Source: DATLWN01 sp964422615 (lineage in GTDB: Bacteria; Pseudomonadota; Zetaproteobacteria; Mariprofundales; Mariprofundaceae). From it: DNA of 64,000 nt. Position numbers and translations under genes: made by a program. Under the pieces are notes generated by a model. That model was not told the origin of the DNA. It worked only from the letters and a program-made list of their open reading frames with translations, and searched no databases. Shown here piece after piece: positions 28,203-36,914 of the stretch (within the stretch, counting starts at the first letter, position 1; every line of letters begins with the position of its first letter). Location: contig CAYRBJ010000001.1 in assembly GCA_964422615.1 (NCBI GenBank), positions 1-64,000 of the forward strand, read 5' to 3'.

Positions 28203-28523
28203 ATGCGGATCCGCCGCGCGGCGGATTTCTTCCATATGCGGAAAGGACGACGACTTCAGATGGATTCCATCCGCTGCATATTTCTTAGCAATGAACTGAA
28301 CCATGCCCGTCTCGGCATGGCTGTCTCGCGCAAATATGGAAATGCCGTGCAGCGCAACCGGTTCAAGCGCCAGATCCGTGACACCTTCCGGCAACATGCC
28401 ATTCGTAGCTTGGGGATCGATCTGTTGATCGTACCCCTAACAAGTGCCGACGGCATCAAAACGCCCGTTGCGACCGCGCAGGCATTGTTTGAGGAGCTCA
28501 TGCGAAGGCAGAATCAAGCATGA
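28203..28523 (+). CDS. rnpA: Ribonuclease P protein component
   Basis: 106 residues. Protein subunit that binds RNase P RNA (encoded here at 37987) for tRNA 5'-end maturation. The RNR motif ARLGMAVSRKYGNAVQRNRFKRQIR is unmistakable. The N-terminus is short and ATG 28203 has no Shine-Dalgarno, so translation may be coupled to rpmH. An 18-base perfect palindrome (28209-28226) covers codons 3-8. The last codons overlap yidD (ATGA). Confidence 0.95.
   Translation: MRIRRAADFFHMRKGRRLQMDSIRCIFLSNELNHARLGMAVSRKYGNAVQRNRFKRQIRDTFRQHAIRSLGIDLLIVPLTSADGIKTPVATAQALFEELMRRQNQA
28209..28226. repeat. 18-base perfect palindrome inside the start of rnpA
   Basis: ATCCGCCGC followed by its exact reverse complement, directly after the rnpA ATG, then TTTCTT. 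As RNA it would form a GC-rich hairpin close to the initiation codon or act as an attenuator between the highly expressed rpmH and rnpA. It could also be a codon-level coincidence (Arg/Ala codons). Confidence 0.5.
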
Positions 28524-28729
28524 AGACGATCGCTTTGCTGCTGGTACGATCTTACCAATGGTGCGTATCGCCATTCATCCCCTCCCGCTGTATTTACGAG
28601 CCGACCTGTTCCCAATACATGCTTGAGGCTATCGAACGCTATGGGGTTTTGCGGGGAATGTGGCTAGGATGCCGCCGACTGCTCCGCTGTCACCCATTGG
28701 CGAAGGGCGGATACGACCCGCTGCCTTAG
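28520..28729 (+). CDS. yidD: Membrane protein insertion efficiency factor YidD
   Basis: 69 residues, normal family length. Conserved pattern: RSYQWCVSPFIPSRCIYEPTCSQYMLEAIERYG, then RRLLRCHPLAKGGYDPLP with the three invariant cysteines. Peripheral inner-membrane protein that helps YidC insert proteins. Overlaps rnpA by 4 bases, followed by yidC after 34 bases. Confidence 0.97.
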   Translation: MKTIALLLVRSYQWCVSPFIPSRCIYEPTCSQYMLEAIERYGVLRGMWLGCRRLLRCHPLAKGGYDPLP

Positions 28730-28763
28730 CTGCAGGGCGCGTTGAATTGAAGGAGTTCGTGTA

Positions 28764-30392
28764 ATGGATCAACAAAGGAACTTGTTGTTGGCATTTGCTC
28801 TGTCGCTGGTGATCCTGCTCGGCTGGAGCGTGATGTTTCCGAAACCGGCAAAGCACGCGCCTGAAAAGCCGGCGACGGCAACCTCTGACTCCGCGGCAGC
28901 ACAGAAGCCAAGCTCTGCCGCACCCGCCGGGCTAAGTCCACCGGCCGGGGTTGCAAACACACATGTTACGGGCGCACCCCCCAAATCATCGGCGTTGTCC
29001 GTCAAGCCGGCGTTCCACCTGTCCAACGATCTGCTCAGCCTGAGCCTGAATGACAGGGGCTGGATCATCGGCGCCTCGCTCAGCAAGTACCGCCAGAGCC
29101 TGAAACCCGACTCGCCCCAGGTCGCCGTACTGTACCTGTCCGCGCATCAGAAACAGGCCGAATATGCCTACAGCGGCGTGCGCGACGGAACGCATTATCT
29201 TCAGGCTTCGCCCTTCAAACTGGTCAAGCAAAACACCTCTGCCGCGCAATCCGTGCTGACCTTGCAAACCACCCTGTCGGATGGGCGCATCTGGGTGCGC
29301 ACGGTAACCCTGCCCAAAGGCTCTTATGCGGTACATATCGAGGATCGGATCCGGGGCGGCGGACCCCTGCAGATGTACACCCAGGTTGTTGCACGCTCCC
29401 CTGCCAAGAAGGCGTCGCGCTTCTACCAGCACGTGGGACCCGTTGTCCTGGTCAACGACAAGCTGCACGAAACCAAGTACAAGGATCTGGATGAGTCGCA
29501 CTCGGAACAGTACGAGGGGAAGGGTGGCTGGACCGGCATGACCACCCGTTATTTCATTGCCAGCATCATCGGGAACAAGACCGAAAAGAATTATTATTAT
29601 TTCAAGGGCAGCGACCATTCCTACCAGGCAGGCCTGATCTATGGCGGCAAGGCAGAGAACGGCCAGACCGTGTTCGCATCCGAGCTGTTCCTGGGTCCGA
29701 AGTCCATACCGGTGCTGAAGAAGCTCGGGGTCGGCCTGGAGCGTTCGGTGGATTTCGGCTGGGTTGCCGTCATAGCCAAGCCGATGCATTCGCTACTTGT
29801 CTGGTTGCACGAATTCATCCCGAACTACGGTTTGTGCATTATTGTGTTGGTGCTGATGATCAAGGCCCTGTTTTTCTATCCGTCGATGAAATCGTACGAA
29901 TCGATGGCCGGTATGCGCAAGGTCCAGCCGGAGATGAACCGGTTGAAAGAATTGTACGGCGACGATCGCCAGAAGCTGGGCCAGGAAATGATGGCCCTGT
30001 ACAAAAAACACAAACTCAATCCGATGCGGGGCTGCCTGCCGATCGCGGTGCAGATTCCGGTGTTCTTTTCCCTGTACAGGGTGCTGCTGATGTCCATCGA
30101 GATGCGCCAGGCGCCGTTCTTCGGCTGGATTCACGACCTATCTGTCCAGGATCCCTATTATATTCTGCCGGTGGTGATGGGCGCGTCGATGTTCGTGCAG
30201 CAGAAATTGAATCCGCAGCCACCCGATGCCATGCAGGCCAAGGTGATGCAATTCCTGCCGTTGATTTTTACAGGGATGTTCCTGTTCTTTCCTGCCGGCT
30301 TGGTGCTTTACTATGTGTTGAATAATCTGCTGTCGATCGCCCAGCAGTATTATGTGATGCGTCGCGTGGGAGTATCGACCCCCAGCCGATGA
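28764..30392 (+). CDS. yidC: Membrane protein insertase YidC
   Basis: 542 residues, Gram-negative type. N-terminal helix (about 6-25), a large periplasmic P1 beta domain (about 70-330), then the five-helix insertase core (about 345-530) with YPSMKSYESMAGMRKVQPEMN and NPMRGCLPIAVQIPVFFSLYRVL. Works alone or with SecYEG. The end overlaps mnmE by 4 bases. Confidence 0.98.
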   Translation: MDQQRNLLLAFALSLVILLGWSVMFPKPAKHAPEKPATATSDSAAAQKPSSAAPAGLSPPAGVANTHVTGAPPKSSALSVKPAFHLSNDLLSLSLNDRGWIIGASLSKYRQSLKPDSPQVAVLYLSAHQKQAEYAYSGVRDGTHYLQASPFKLVKQNTSAAQSVLTLQTTLSDGRIWVRTVTLPKGSYAVHIEDRIRGGGPLQMYTQVVARSPAKKASRFYQHVGPVVLVNDKLHETKYKDLDESHSEQYEGKGGWTGMTTRYFIASIIGNKTEKNYYYFKGSDHSYQAGLIYGGKAENGQTVFASELFLGPKSIPVLKKLGVGLERSVDFGWVAVIAKPMHSLLVWLHEFIPNYGLCIIVLVLMIKALFFYPSMKSYESMAGMRKVQPEMNRLKELYGDDRQKLGQEMMALYKKHKLNPMRGCLPIAVQIPVFFSLYRVLLMSIEMRQAPFFGWIHDLSVQDPYYILPVVMGASMFVQQKLNPQPPDAMQAKVMQFLPLIFTGMFLFFPAGLVLYYVLNNLLSIAQQYYVMRRVGVSTPSR

Positions 30393-31705
30393 ACACCGCG
30401 ACGATCGCTGCCATCGCCACACCGCCCGGGCGTGGCGGTATCGGCATCGTCCGTCTTTCGGGGCCTTCGGCACGATCCATTGCCATGTCATTGACCGGCT
30501 TGTCGACGCTTTCGCCGCGGCATGCCCATCTGACAGTCTGGCGAGATGCATCCGGAGAGATCATCGATCAGGGCATCACGCTGCATTTTCCTGCTCCGCA
30601 CTCCTACACCGGCGAGGATGTCGTGGAGTTGCAGGCGCATGGCAGCCCCGTGTTGTTGCAAGCGCTGCTCGAACGGGTGTTCGCACTCGGGGCGGTCCCT
30701 GCCCAGCCGGGAGAGTTCACCAGGAGGGCCGTGGTCTCCGGAAAAATGGATCTGTCGCAGGCGGAGGCGGTGGCTGCCTGTATCGATGCGGCCACCCTGC
30801 GGGCGGCGCGGCAGGCGCAGAGGCATCTGCAAGGAGAATTCGGCCGGCAGATCGAGGCGTTGATGCATGAGCTTACCGGGCTGGTCGCCCATGTTGAGGC
30901 CTGCCTGGATTTTCCGGAGGAGGACATTCCGCAACCCCTGTATGCCACCTTGCGTGAGCGGGCGCAGTCCGCCGTGCTGGAACCAATGCTCGCCATGCTC
31001 GCCACGTCCCGTTTCGGAGAAAGGCTTTTTGACGGAGCGCATGTGGCCATTGTCGGGGCGCCGAATGTCGGAAAGTCCAGCCTGCTGAACCGCCTGGCCG
31101 GATACGAACGGGCCATTGTCAGCGAAGTGGCGGGCACGACCCGCGATGTCGTGGAAATCGACTTTGAGGTGTGCGGCATTCCCGTGCGCCTGCTTGATAC
31201 CGCCGGTATGCACGATGCCGGCGATGCCATCGAGCGGGAAGGGGTGCGCCGGGCGCATTCGGCGGCCAACCGGGCGGATGCGGTGATATTCGTGGCCGAC
31301 GCCCTCCGCTCGGAGACCTGGGCGCCTTCCGTGCATCCGGATATGCGGATCATGAACAAGATGGACCTGATGTCCTCCACGGAGATTCCGGACAGCTTTC
31401 TGCCGGTCTCGGCGCATACGGGCGCAGGCATGGAGGCCTTCGAGCATCAATTGGCGCGGCTGCTGGGGGATGCCGACTACAGTGGGGAGTCGCTGCTTGT
31501 TACGCGCGAGCGCCATCGGCTATCCATGGAGGATGCACTGGCTGCGATCCGCAACGGCCTTGCCATGCTCGGAAGCGAAGACCAGCTGGAGCTGGTGGCC
31601 CTGGAGTGGCGGCAGGCATGGGCATCGATGGGCGAGATCCTCGGCTTGGGCGATATCGATCATATCCTGGACCGCATCTTTTCCGATTTCTGTATCGGGA
31701 AATAG
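30389..31705 (+). CDS. mnmE: tRNA modification GTPase MnmE
   Basis: 438 residues. With MnmG it adds aminomethyl/carboxymethylaminomethyl groups to wobble U34. N-terminal THF-binding domain (TIAAIATPPGRGGIGIVRLSG), helical domain, inserted G domain with GAPNVGKSSLLN, DTAGMHD and NKMD, and the C-terminal FCIGK whose Cys is essential. MnmG lies beyond an intervening prk gene. Confidence 0.98.
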   Translation: MNTATIAAIATPPGRGGIGIVRLSGPSARSIAMSLTGLSTLSPRHAHLTVWRDASGEIIDQGITLHFPAPHSYTGEDVVELQAHGSPVLLQALLERVFALGAVPAQPGEFTRRAVVSGKMDLSQAEAVAACIDAATLRAARQAQRHLQGEFGRQIEALMHELTGLVAHVEACLDFPEEDIPQPLYATLRERAQSAVLEPMLAMLATSRFGERLFDGAHVAIVGAPNVGKSSLLNRLAGYERAIVSEVAGTTRDVVEIDFEVCGIPVRLLDTAGMHDAGDAIEREGVRRAHSAANRADAVIFVADALRSETWAPSVHPDMRIMNKMDLMSSTEIPDSFLPVSAHTGAGMEAFEHQLARLLGDADYSGESLLVTRERHRLSMEDALAAIRNGLAMLGSEDQLELVALEWRQAWASMGEILGLGDIDHILDRIFSDFCIGK

Positions 31706-31730
31706 CAAGGATGATGCAACGATCTTTTTC

Positions 31731-31760
31731 TTGAAAGTATCGCGGCCCCGGCCTCATAAT
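31731..31760 (+). promoter_or_regulatory. Candidate promoter for prk
   Basis: TTGAAA (31731-31736) and CATAAT (31755-31760) with an 18-base spacer lie 88 bases upstream of the phosphoribulokinase start and after the mnmE stop. This suggests prk is transcribed independently of the mnmE transcript. Confidence 0.4.
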
Positions 31761-31848
31761 GTCCGTCCAAAACTGAACAGCAGGCTCATGGGGGAAGCTC
31801 GGGAGAACACCCGTTTCGACCCTTGTGTTTTTTGAAGGGGAGGGGTTC

Positions 31849-32709
31849 ATGTCCGCGAAGCATCCGATCATTTCCATCACCGGCTCTTCCGGTGCCGGTA
31901 CCAGTACGGCCAAGGTTGCCCTGGAGCATATCTTTCGCCGTGAACAGGTGAAGCCGGCCATCGTCGAAGGCGATTGCTTCCATCGTTTTGACCGTTACGA
32001 ATTCCGCGAGAAATCAAAGGAGTTTGCCGCCGAGGGCAAGCGCCTGAGTCATTTTTCCGATGAGGCGAACCTGTTCGACAAGATCGAGGAGTTGTTCAAA
32101 TCCTATGGAGAGACCGGCCGAGGCCAGGCGCGTACCTATGTGCACGATGACAAGGAGGCCGAGCAGTATGGCGTTGAGGCAGGCCGATTTACGCCCTGGC
32201 GAGAGGTTGGGGCTGATTCGGACCTGCTGTTTTACGAAGGGCTGCATGGCGGTATTGAGCAGGCCCGTCCATTCGTGGATCTGATGATGGGCATCGTACC
32301 GGTGGTGAATCTGGAATGGATCCAGAAGATTCATCGTGACACGTCCATGCGCGGATATTCCGCCGAGGCGGTGGTGGACAATATTCTGCACCGCATGCAT
32401 GACTACGTGCATTTCATCACGCCCCAGTTCACCTATACGGATATCAATTTCCAGCGCGTACCGCTGGTTGACACATCCAATCCGTTTATCGCCCGCGATG
32501 TGCCGACCCCGGATGAAAGCGTGGTGGTGATCCGTGTGCGGCAGCCCCAGAAGTGGAATATCGATTTCCCATGGTTGGTTTCCATGCTGAAGGATTCCTA
32601 CATGTCCAGGCGGAACTCCATTGTGGTGCCGGGCGGCAAGATGATGTTTGCCATGGAATTGGTATTGGCCCCCATCGTGCACGACATGATGGAGCGCAGT
32701 CGGCGCTGA
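31849..32709 (+). CDS. prkB: Phosphoribulokinase, class I (Calvin cycle)
   Basis: 286 residues, length of the octameric proteobacterial class. It phosphorylates ribulose 5-phosphate to the RuBisCO substrate. P-loop GSSGAGTSTAK at residues 12-22, VEGDCFHRFDRYEF, YVHDDKEAEQYG, LLFYEGLHGG (Walker B-like) and VNLEWIQKIHRDTSMRGYS are family hallmarks. GGGGAGGGG precedes ATG 31849; eight extra upstream codons are unlikely. It sits alone between mnmE and mnmG, with its own terminator, away from any cbb genes in this window. The Calvin-cycle role is inferred from the family. Confidence 0.96.
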   Translation: MSAKHPIISITGSSGAGTSTAKVALEHIFRREQVKPAIVEGDCFHRFDRYEFREKSKEFAAEGKRLSHFSDEANLFDKIEELFKSYGETGRGQARTYVHDDKEAEQYGVEAGRFTPWREVGADSDLLFYEGLHGGIEQARPFVDLMMGIVPVVNLEWIQKIHRDTSMRGYSAEAVVDNILHRMHDYVHFITPQFTYTDINFQRVPLVDTSNPFIARDVPTPDESVVVIRVRQPQKWNIDFPWLVSMLKDSYMSRRNSIVVPGGKMMFAMELVLAPIVHDMMERSRR

Positions 32710-32726
32710 GCGATTCTGTCCGTTGC

Positions 32727-32752
32727 AAGGGGAGGCCACGCGCCTCCCTTTT
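32727..32752 (+). terminator. Rho-independent terminator of prk
   Basis: GGGAGGC (32730-32736) pairs with GCCTCCC (32742-32748), extended by AA/TT after one mismatch, with a 5-base loop and TTTT. It ends 17 bases after the prk stop and isolates prk from mnmG. Confidence 0.85.
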
Positions 32753-32800
32753 GCGTTTGTCTAGATTTATGGTCGGCACCCTCGTATCTTTCTGCGCCCT

Positions 32801-34693
32801 ATGAGCAAGCAAGGGTTTCACGTGAAACATCCCGATGGTGCGGTGGATGTGCTTGTGATCGGCGCCGGGCACGCCGGCTGCGAGGCCGCTTTGGCGGCGG
32901 CGCGGCGCGGCGCACGCGTTCGCCTCATTACCCAAAGCCTGGATACCATCGCCAAGATGTCCTGCAATCCGGCGATTGGCGGGGTGGGCAAGGGGCACCT
33001 GGTGCGCGAGACGGATGTGCTCGGCGGTGCCATGGGCGATGCCGCGGACCGTGCCGCCCTCCAGTATCGCATCCTGAACAAAAGGAAGGGCCCGGCCGTT
33101 CGGGCCACCCGCGTACAGTGCGATCGGCGCCTCTATCACATCGCCATGAGGCAAATGCTGGATGCACAGCCCCGTATTGCCCTGCATCAGGGCACCGTGC
33201 GGGAACTGCTGTTTGACGGGGATCGGGTCGTCGGGGCTGTCGATGAACTGGGCATCGGGCACACCGCCCTGGCGGTGGTACTGACGACGGGGACCTTTCT
33301 TGGTGGCTTGGTGCATGTGGGCGAAAGGCAGTGGCCGGCAGGGCGGGCCGGCGATGCGGCCGTGCACGGCCTGACCGATGAGCTGTATCGACGGGAGTTG
33401 CGCCTGGGTCGTCTGAAAACGGGCACGCCTCCCCGGCTGGATCGACGGAGTATTCGCTGGGATGCGCTGGAGACGCAACCGGGTGATGCGGACGCCCTGC
33501 CGTTCAGCGGTCTCAGGGATAGGGTGCCTGGGGATCAGGTGCCGTGTGCCATCACACGCACCTGCGAACGCACGCACGACATCATTCGCCAGAACCTGCA
33601 TCGGGCACCCATGTATTCCGGCGCCATCAAGGGGGTGGGTCCGCGCTATTGCCCCAGCATCGAAGACAAGGTCGTGCGCTTTGCTGACAAGGGCAGTCAC
33701 CAGATCTTCCTAGAGCCGGAGGGTCGCGATCATGCGGAAATCTATCCCAACGGCATCTCCACCTCGCTGCCGATCGATGTGCAGTGGGATCTGGTTCGCT
33801 CTATTCCCGGCCTGGAAGCGGCGAATATTCTCAGGCCCGGCTATGCCATCGAATACGACTATGTGGATCCGACGGAATTGAAGGCCACCCTTGAATGCAA
33901 AAAAATTGCAGGCCTGTTTCATGCGGGCCAGATCAACGGCACGACCGGCTATGAGGAGGCGGCAGCGCAGGGCTTGATTGCGGGCCTGAATGCGGCGGCG
34001 CAGACCATGGGTCTGGAGGCCTGGGTGCCGGAGCGGCGCGAGGCCTATATCGGTGTGATGATCGATGATCTGGTGATGCGCGGCGTCACCGAACCCTACC
34101 GGATGTTCACGGCGCGGGCGGAGTTTCGTTTGCAGCTGCGCGAGGACAATGCCGAGGATCGTTTGGGGCCTGTGGCTATGCGCCTGGGCCTGCTTTCCGC
34201 CGAGCGTCAGCAGGCATTGGATGCACGCCGCACGCGCATGGAGACGGCCGGCCACGAGATGCGCACCATGGTGGTGGGCACCGGGCGGGCCTGGTCGTCG
34301 CGACTGGCGGCGGCGGGGTTGCCGGTTCCCGCCCAGGGCCAGCCCTTCGCCTCCTACGCGCATCGTCAGGATGTTTCCTTGGAGCGTGCGATTGATTTGC
34401 TTTCATCGGCACAGCAGATGAATTCGCGGGATATGGCCAGTCTCAAGGCCATGATCCATTACGATGGCTATCTCGATAAACAGGAAATCGAGGTTCGCCG
34501 TTTCCAGCAGCTGGAAAACGAACGCATTCCGGACAGCTTTGATTATGCGCATGTGCATGGCCTGAGCCATGAATGCAGGCAGCGGCTGAGCCATGCCCGA
34601 CCCCGCAATCTCGGGCAAGCGGCGCGGCTTTCCGGCGTCACGCCCGCAGCCCTGACCAGCCTGCTGCTGCATCTGCAACAGATACGGGACTGA
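32801..34693 (+). CDS. mnmG: tRNA uridine-5-carboxymethylaminomethyl modification protein MnmG (GidA)
   Basis: 630 residues, FAD enzyme working with MnmE. Dinucleotide-binding VLVIGAGHAGCEAALAAARRG, MSCNPAIGGVGKGHLVRE, TGTFLGGLVHVGERQWPAGR, RLKTGTPPRLD, YCPSIEDKVVRFADK and GQINGTTGYEEAAAQGL. Codons 5-10 contain a perfect parS palindrome. rsmG follows after 2 bases. Confidence 0.98.
   Translation: MSKQGFHVKHPDGAVDVLVIGAGHAGCEAALAAARRGARVRLITQSLDTIAKMSCNPAIGGVGKGHLVRETDVLGGAMGDAADRAALQYRILNKRKGPAVRATRVQCDRRLYHIAMRQMLDAQPRIALHQGTVRELLFDGDRVVGAVDELGIGHTALAVVLTTGTFLGGLVHVGERQWPAGRAGDAAVHGLTDELYRRELRLGRLKTGTPPRLDRRSIRWDALETQPGDADALPFSGLRDRVPGDQVPCAITRTCERTHDIIRQNLHRAPMYSGAIKGVGPRYCPSIEDKVVRFADKGSHQIFLEPEGRDHAEIYPNGISTSLPIDVQWDLVRSIPGLEAANILRPGYAIEYDYVDPTELKATLECKKIAGLFHAGQINGTTGYEEAAAQGLIAGLNAAAQTMGLEAWVPERREAYIGVMIDDLVMRGVTEPYRMFTARAEFRLQLREDNAEDRLGPVAMRLGLLSAERQQALDARRTRMETAGHEMRTMVVGTGRAWSSRLAAAGLPVPAQGQPFASYAHRQDVSLERAIDLLSSAQQMNSRDMASLKAMIHYDGYLDKQEIEVRRFQQLENERIPDSFDYAHVHGLSHECRQRLSHARPRNLGQAARLSGVTPAALTSLLLHLQQIRD
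32815..32828. promoter_or_regulatory. parS centromere site 1 (in mnmG N-terminal codons)
   Basis: GTTTCACGTGAAAC is the perfect palindromic core of the bacterial parS consensus, here flanked as GG...AT. It is coding, giving GFHVKH in MnmG. ParB (encoded at 36055) is expected to bind and spread from it during origin segregation. Confidence 0.9.
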
Positions 34694-34695
34694 CC

Positions 34696-35265
34696 GTGGA
34701 CGCGCATACGCATGAAGCGTGCGATACCTACGTTCACGAAGCATTGCGTTTCTCGAGGGCGCTCAGTTTGACATCCATCAGGAATGCCCCTGATTTCCAC
34801 CGGAATTTTGTGGTGCCATCATTGGCGCTATGTCCATGGATGCCGGCGCAAGGCAGGCTGCTGGATATCGGCAGCGGCATGGGTATTCCCGGTGTTCCGA
34901 TACTGATCGCCTGCGCCGGTTTGCACGGTATCCTGGTCGAACGGCGCCGGAAGCGTGCCGAATTCTTGCGGCATGTTGTGCGCCTGTTGAAACTGGATGC
35001 GGAGGTGTACGATCGGGACGTGCGGGATCTGGAAGGATTACATGTCGACGTATGTGTGGCGCGGGCCGTTTCGCGTCCCGACGCGTTGCTGGACTTGTGT
35101 GTGCCGCATGCCAATGTCGGGGCGCGGGCCGTGTTTCCGGTTGCGGATGATTGCGAGGTGGTATCCGTACCAGGCTGGCAGCTGGAGAAAGAGCAGATGT
35201 TGAATGAGGGCGTAGCGCAGAAGGTTCAGATCTACCGTTACGCGGAGGTTTCACGTGAAACATGA
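34696..35265 (+). CDS. rsmG: 16S rRNA (guanine527-N7)-methyltransferase RsmG (GidB)
   Basis: 189 residues, GTG start 34696, two bases after the mnmG stop. SAM-binding motif LLDIGSGMGIPGVPILIA, followed by VERRRKRAEFLRHVVRLL and VCVARAVSRP typical of RsmG. It methylates G527 of 16S rRNA. The frame is open further upstream inside mnmG but that is not homologous. The last codons overlap parA by 11 bases and contain parS site 2. Confidence 0.94.
   Translation: MDAHTHEACDTYVHEALRFSRALSLTSIRNAPDFHRNFVVPSLALCPWMPAQGRLLDIGSGMGIPGVPILIACAGLHGILVERRRKRAEFLRHVVRLLKLDAEVYDRDVRDLEGLHVDVCVARAVSRPDALLDLCVPHANVGARAVFPVADDCEVVSVPGWQLEKEQMLNEGVAQKVQIYRYAEVSRET
35248..35261. promoter_or_regulatory. parS centromere site 2 (across rsmG stop and parA start)
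   Basis: The same 14-base palindrome GTTTCACGTGAAAC, sharing GGTTTCACGTGAAACAT with site 1. It contains the parA GTG (35255-35257) and directly abuts the GGAGG ribosome-binding site (35244-35248). ParB binding here could both mark the centromere and affect parAB expression. Confidence 0.92.
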
Positions 35266-36058
35266 GCACCTGGGACCTGTCATCGCAATCGCCAACCAAA
35301 AGGGAGGCGTAGGCAAGACGACAACGAGCATCAACCTTGCCGCCTCCCTGGCCGCGCTTGAAAAGCGCGTGTTGCTGCTGGACATGGATCCGCAGGGGAA
35401 CACCACGTCTGGGCTCGGCCTTGACAAGGGTCAGGTGCAAACCGGCATGTATGACATATTGATGGGCGAGTCCTCATTAAACAGTGGCATCCGTCAGACC
35501 CAATGTGAGGGCTTGTGGCTGCTCCCGGCCAATATGGATCTGGCTGGCGCCGAGATCGAACTGGTGGGTGTCGAGCAGCGGGAGCAATCCCTGCGCCGGG
35601 CGATGGATGCGTATGATTCGGAGACTTTTGATTATGTGCTGATCGACTGCCCACCGGCATTGAACCTGCTGACACTCAACGCCTTGACAGCGGCGGACCG
35701 TGTGCTGATCACCCTGCAGACAGAGTTTTATGCCATGGAGGGATTGACGCAGCTGATCGACACGATCCGCCGGGTGCGCAACAGCCTGAATCCGGACCTG
35801 GTGATGGGCGGTATCCTGCTGACCATGGTGGATCGCCGGAACAACCTGTCGATACAGGTGGAGGAAGAGGTGCGCGGTTATTTCGGGGCGCAGGTTTATG
35901 ATCAGGTGATCCCGAGAAATGTGCGCCTGTCCGAGGCGCCGAGTTTTGGCGTACCGGTGTTGTACCACGATATACGCTCGACGGGGGCGCAGGCCTATCT
36001 GGCAGCGGCAAGGGAGCTGATGCAGCGCGAAGCGGCGGAGACGGGAGGGCGGCCATGA
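35255..36058 (+). CDS. parA: Chromosome partitioning ATPase ParA (Soj)
   Basis: 267 residues, deviant Walker-type ATPase that moves ParB-parS complexes. AIANQKGGVGKTTTSINLA carries the signature Lys pair, then LLLDMDPQGNTTSGLG and YVLIDCPPALNLLTLNAL. GTG start within parS, with GGAGG 6 bases upstream. Overlaps rsmG upstream and parB downstream (ATGA). Residues 1-5 (VKHEH as read) come from the palindrome. Confidence 0.98.
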   Translation: MKHEHLGPVIAIANQKGGVGKTTTSINLAASLAALEKRVLLLDMDPQGNTTSGLGLDKGQVQTGMYDILMGESSLNSGIRQTQCEGLWLLPANMDLAGAEIELVGVEQREQSLRRAMDAYDSETFDYVLIDCPPALNLLTLNALTAADRVLITLQTEFYAMEGLTQLIDTIRRVRNSLNPDLVMGGILLTMVDRRNNLSIQVEEEVRGYFGAQVYDQVIPRNVRLSEAPSFGVPVLYHDIRSTGAQAYLAAARELMQREAAETGGRP

Positions 36059-36912
36059 AGCCACCGATGAAGAGACGCCTGGGGCGGGGACTGGACGCCC
36101 TGCTCAGTGACAAGCCGGCGGATGCCGCCTTGCTGTCGCAGGCACGGCAGATCCCGATATCCCAGATTCGTCCGAACCGGTATCAGCCTCGGCAGAATTT
36201 TGACGCGGAGGTGTTGGCGACGCTCACGGAATCCGTGCGCCGGGACGGGGTGTTGATGCCGATCCTCGTCCGGCCCCTGGACGATGGATATGAGCTGATC
36301 GCCGGTGAGCGGCGGTGGCGAGCATCCCAGGCCGCCGGCCTGTTGGAGATTCCCACCATTGTGCGCGACGTCGACGACCTGCAGGCGCTGGAGCTGGCCA
36401 TCGTCGAGAATGAGCAGCGGGACAACCTGACGGCGATCGAGTCGGCACGCGCCTACCAGCGCATGATGGATGAATTCGGTTGTACCCAGCAACAGGTTGC
36501 CGAACGCATCGGCGTGTCCCGCGCCCAGGTGACCAACATCACCCGCCTGCTGCAGTTATCGGAAAAAATACAGAAATATATTGAAAAACGGGAGCTTACC
36601 ATGGGTCAGGCGCGGCCGCTGGTTGGTCTTCCCGCGTCTGTTGCCGAGCGCCTGGCTTCCGAATGCGTGGCCAAGGGATGGAGTGCCCGGCAGATGGAGC
36701 GCTCGGCGCAACACTCTGCTAAGGAGCACGGCGGCAGCAAGGCGAAAGCGGCAGCGGTGGATGTTGATGTCGCTGCCCTGCAGGAGGAACTGACGCGCAG
36801 GCTCGGGCAACCGGTGTCGCTGATCTGCCGGCGCAACGGTTCGGGTGAGCTACGCATCGCCTATACGCGTCCCGAGGAACTGGATGGGGTGTTGAAGCGC
36901 CTCAGGCGCTGA
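36055..36912 (+). CDS. parB: Chromosome partitioning protein ParB (Spo0J), CTP-dependent clamp
   Basis: 285 residues. N-terminal ParA-stimulating peptide with RRLGRGLDALLSD, ParB/Srx nucleotide domain (QIRPNRYQPRQNF, LIAGERRWRASQ, AIVENEQRDNLTAIE), helix-turn-helix for parS (TQQQVAERIGVSRAQVTNITRLL), a linker, and a C-terminal dimer domain. Acts on the two parS sites upstream. mtnA begins 2 bases after its stop. Confidence 0.98.
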   Translation: MKPPMKRRLGRGLDALLSDKPADAALLSQARQIPISQIRPNRYQPRQNFDAEVLATLTESVRRDGVLMPILVRPLDDGYELIAGERRWRASQAAGLLEIPTIVRDVDDLQALELAIVENEQRDNLTAIESARAYQRMMDEFGCTQQQVAERIGVSRAQVTNITRLLQLSEKIQKYIEKRELTMGQARPLVGLPASVAERLASECVAKGWSARQMERSAQHSAKEHGGSKAKAAAVDVDVAALQEELTRRLGQPVSLICRRNGSGELRIAYTRPEELDGVLKRLRR

Positions 36913-36914
36913 CC

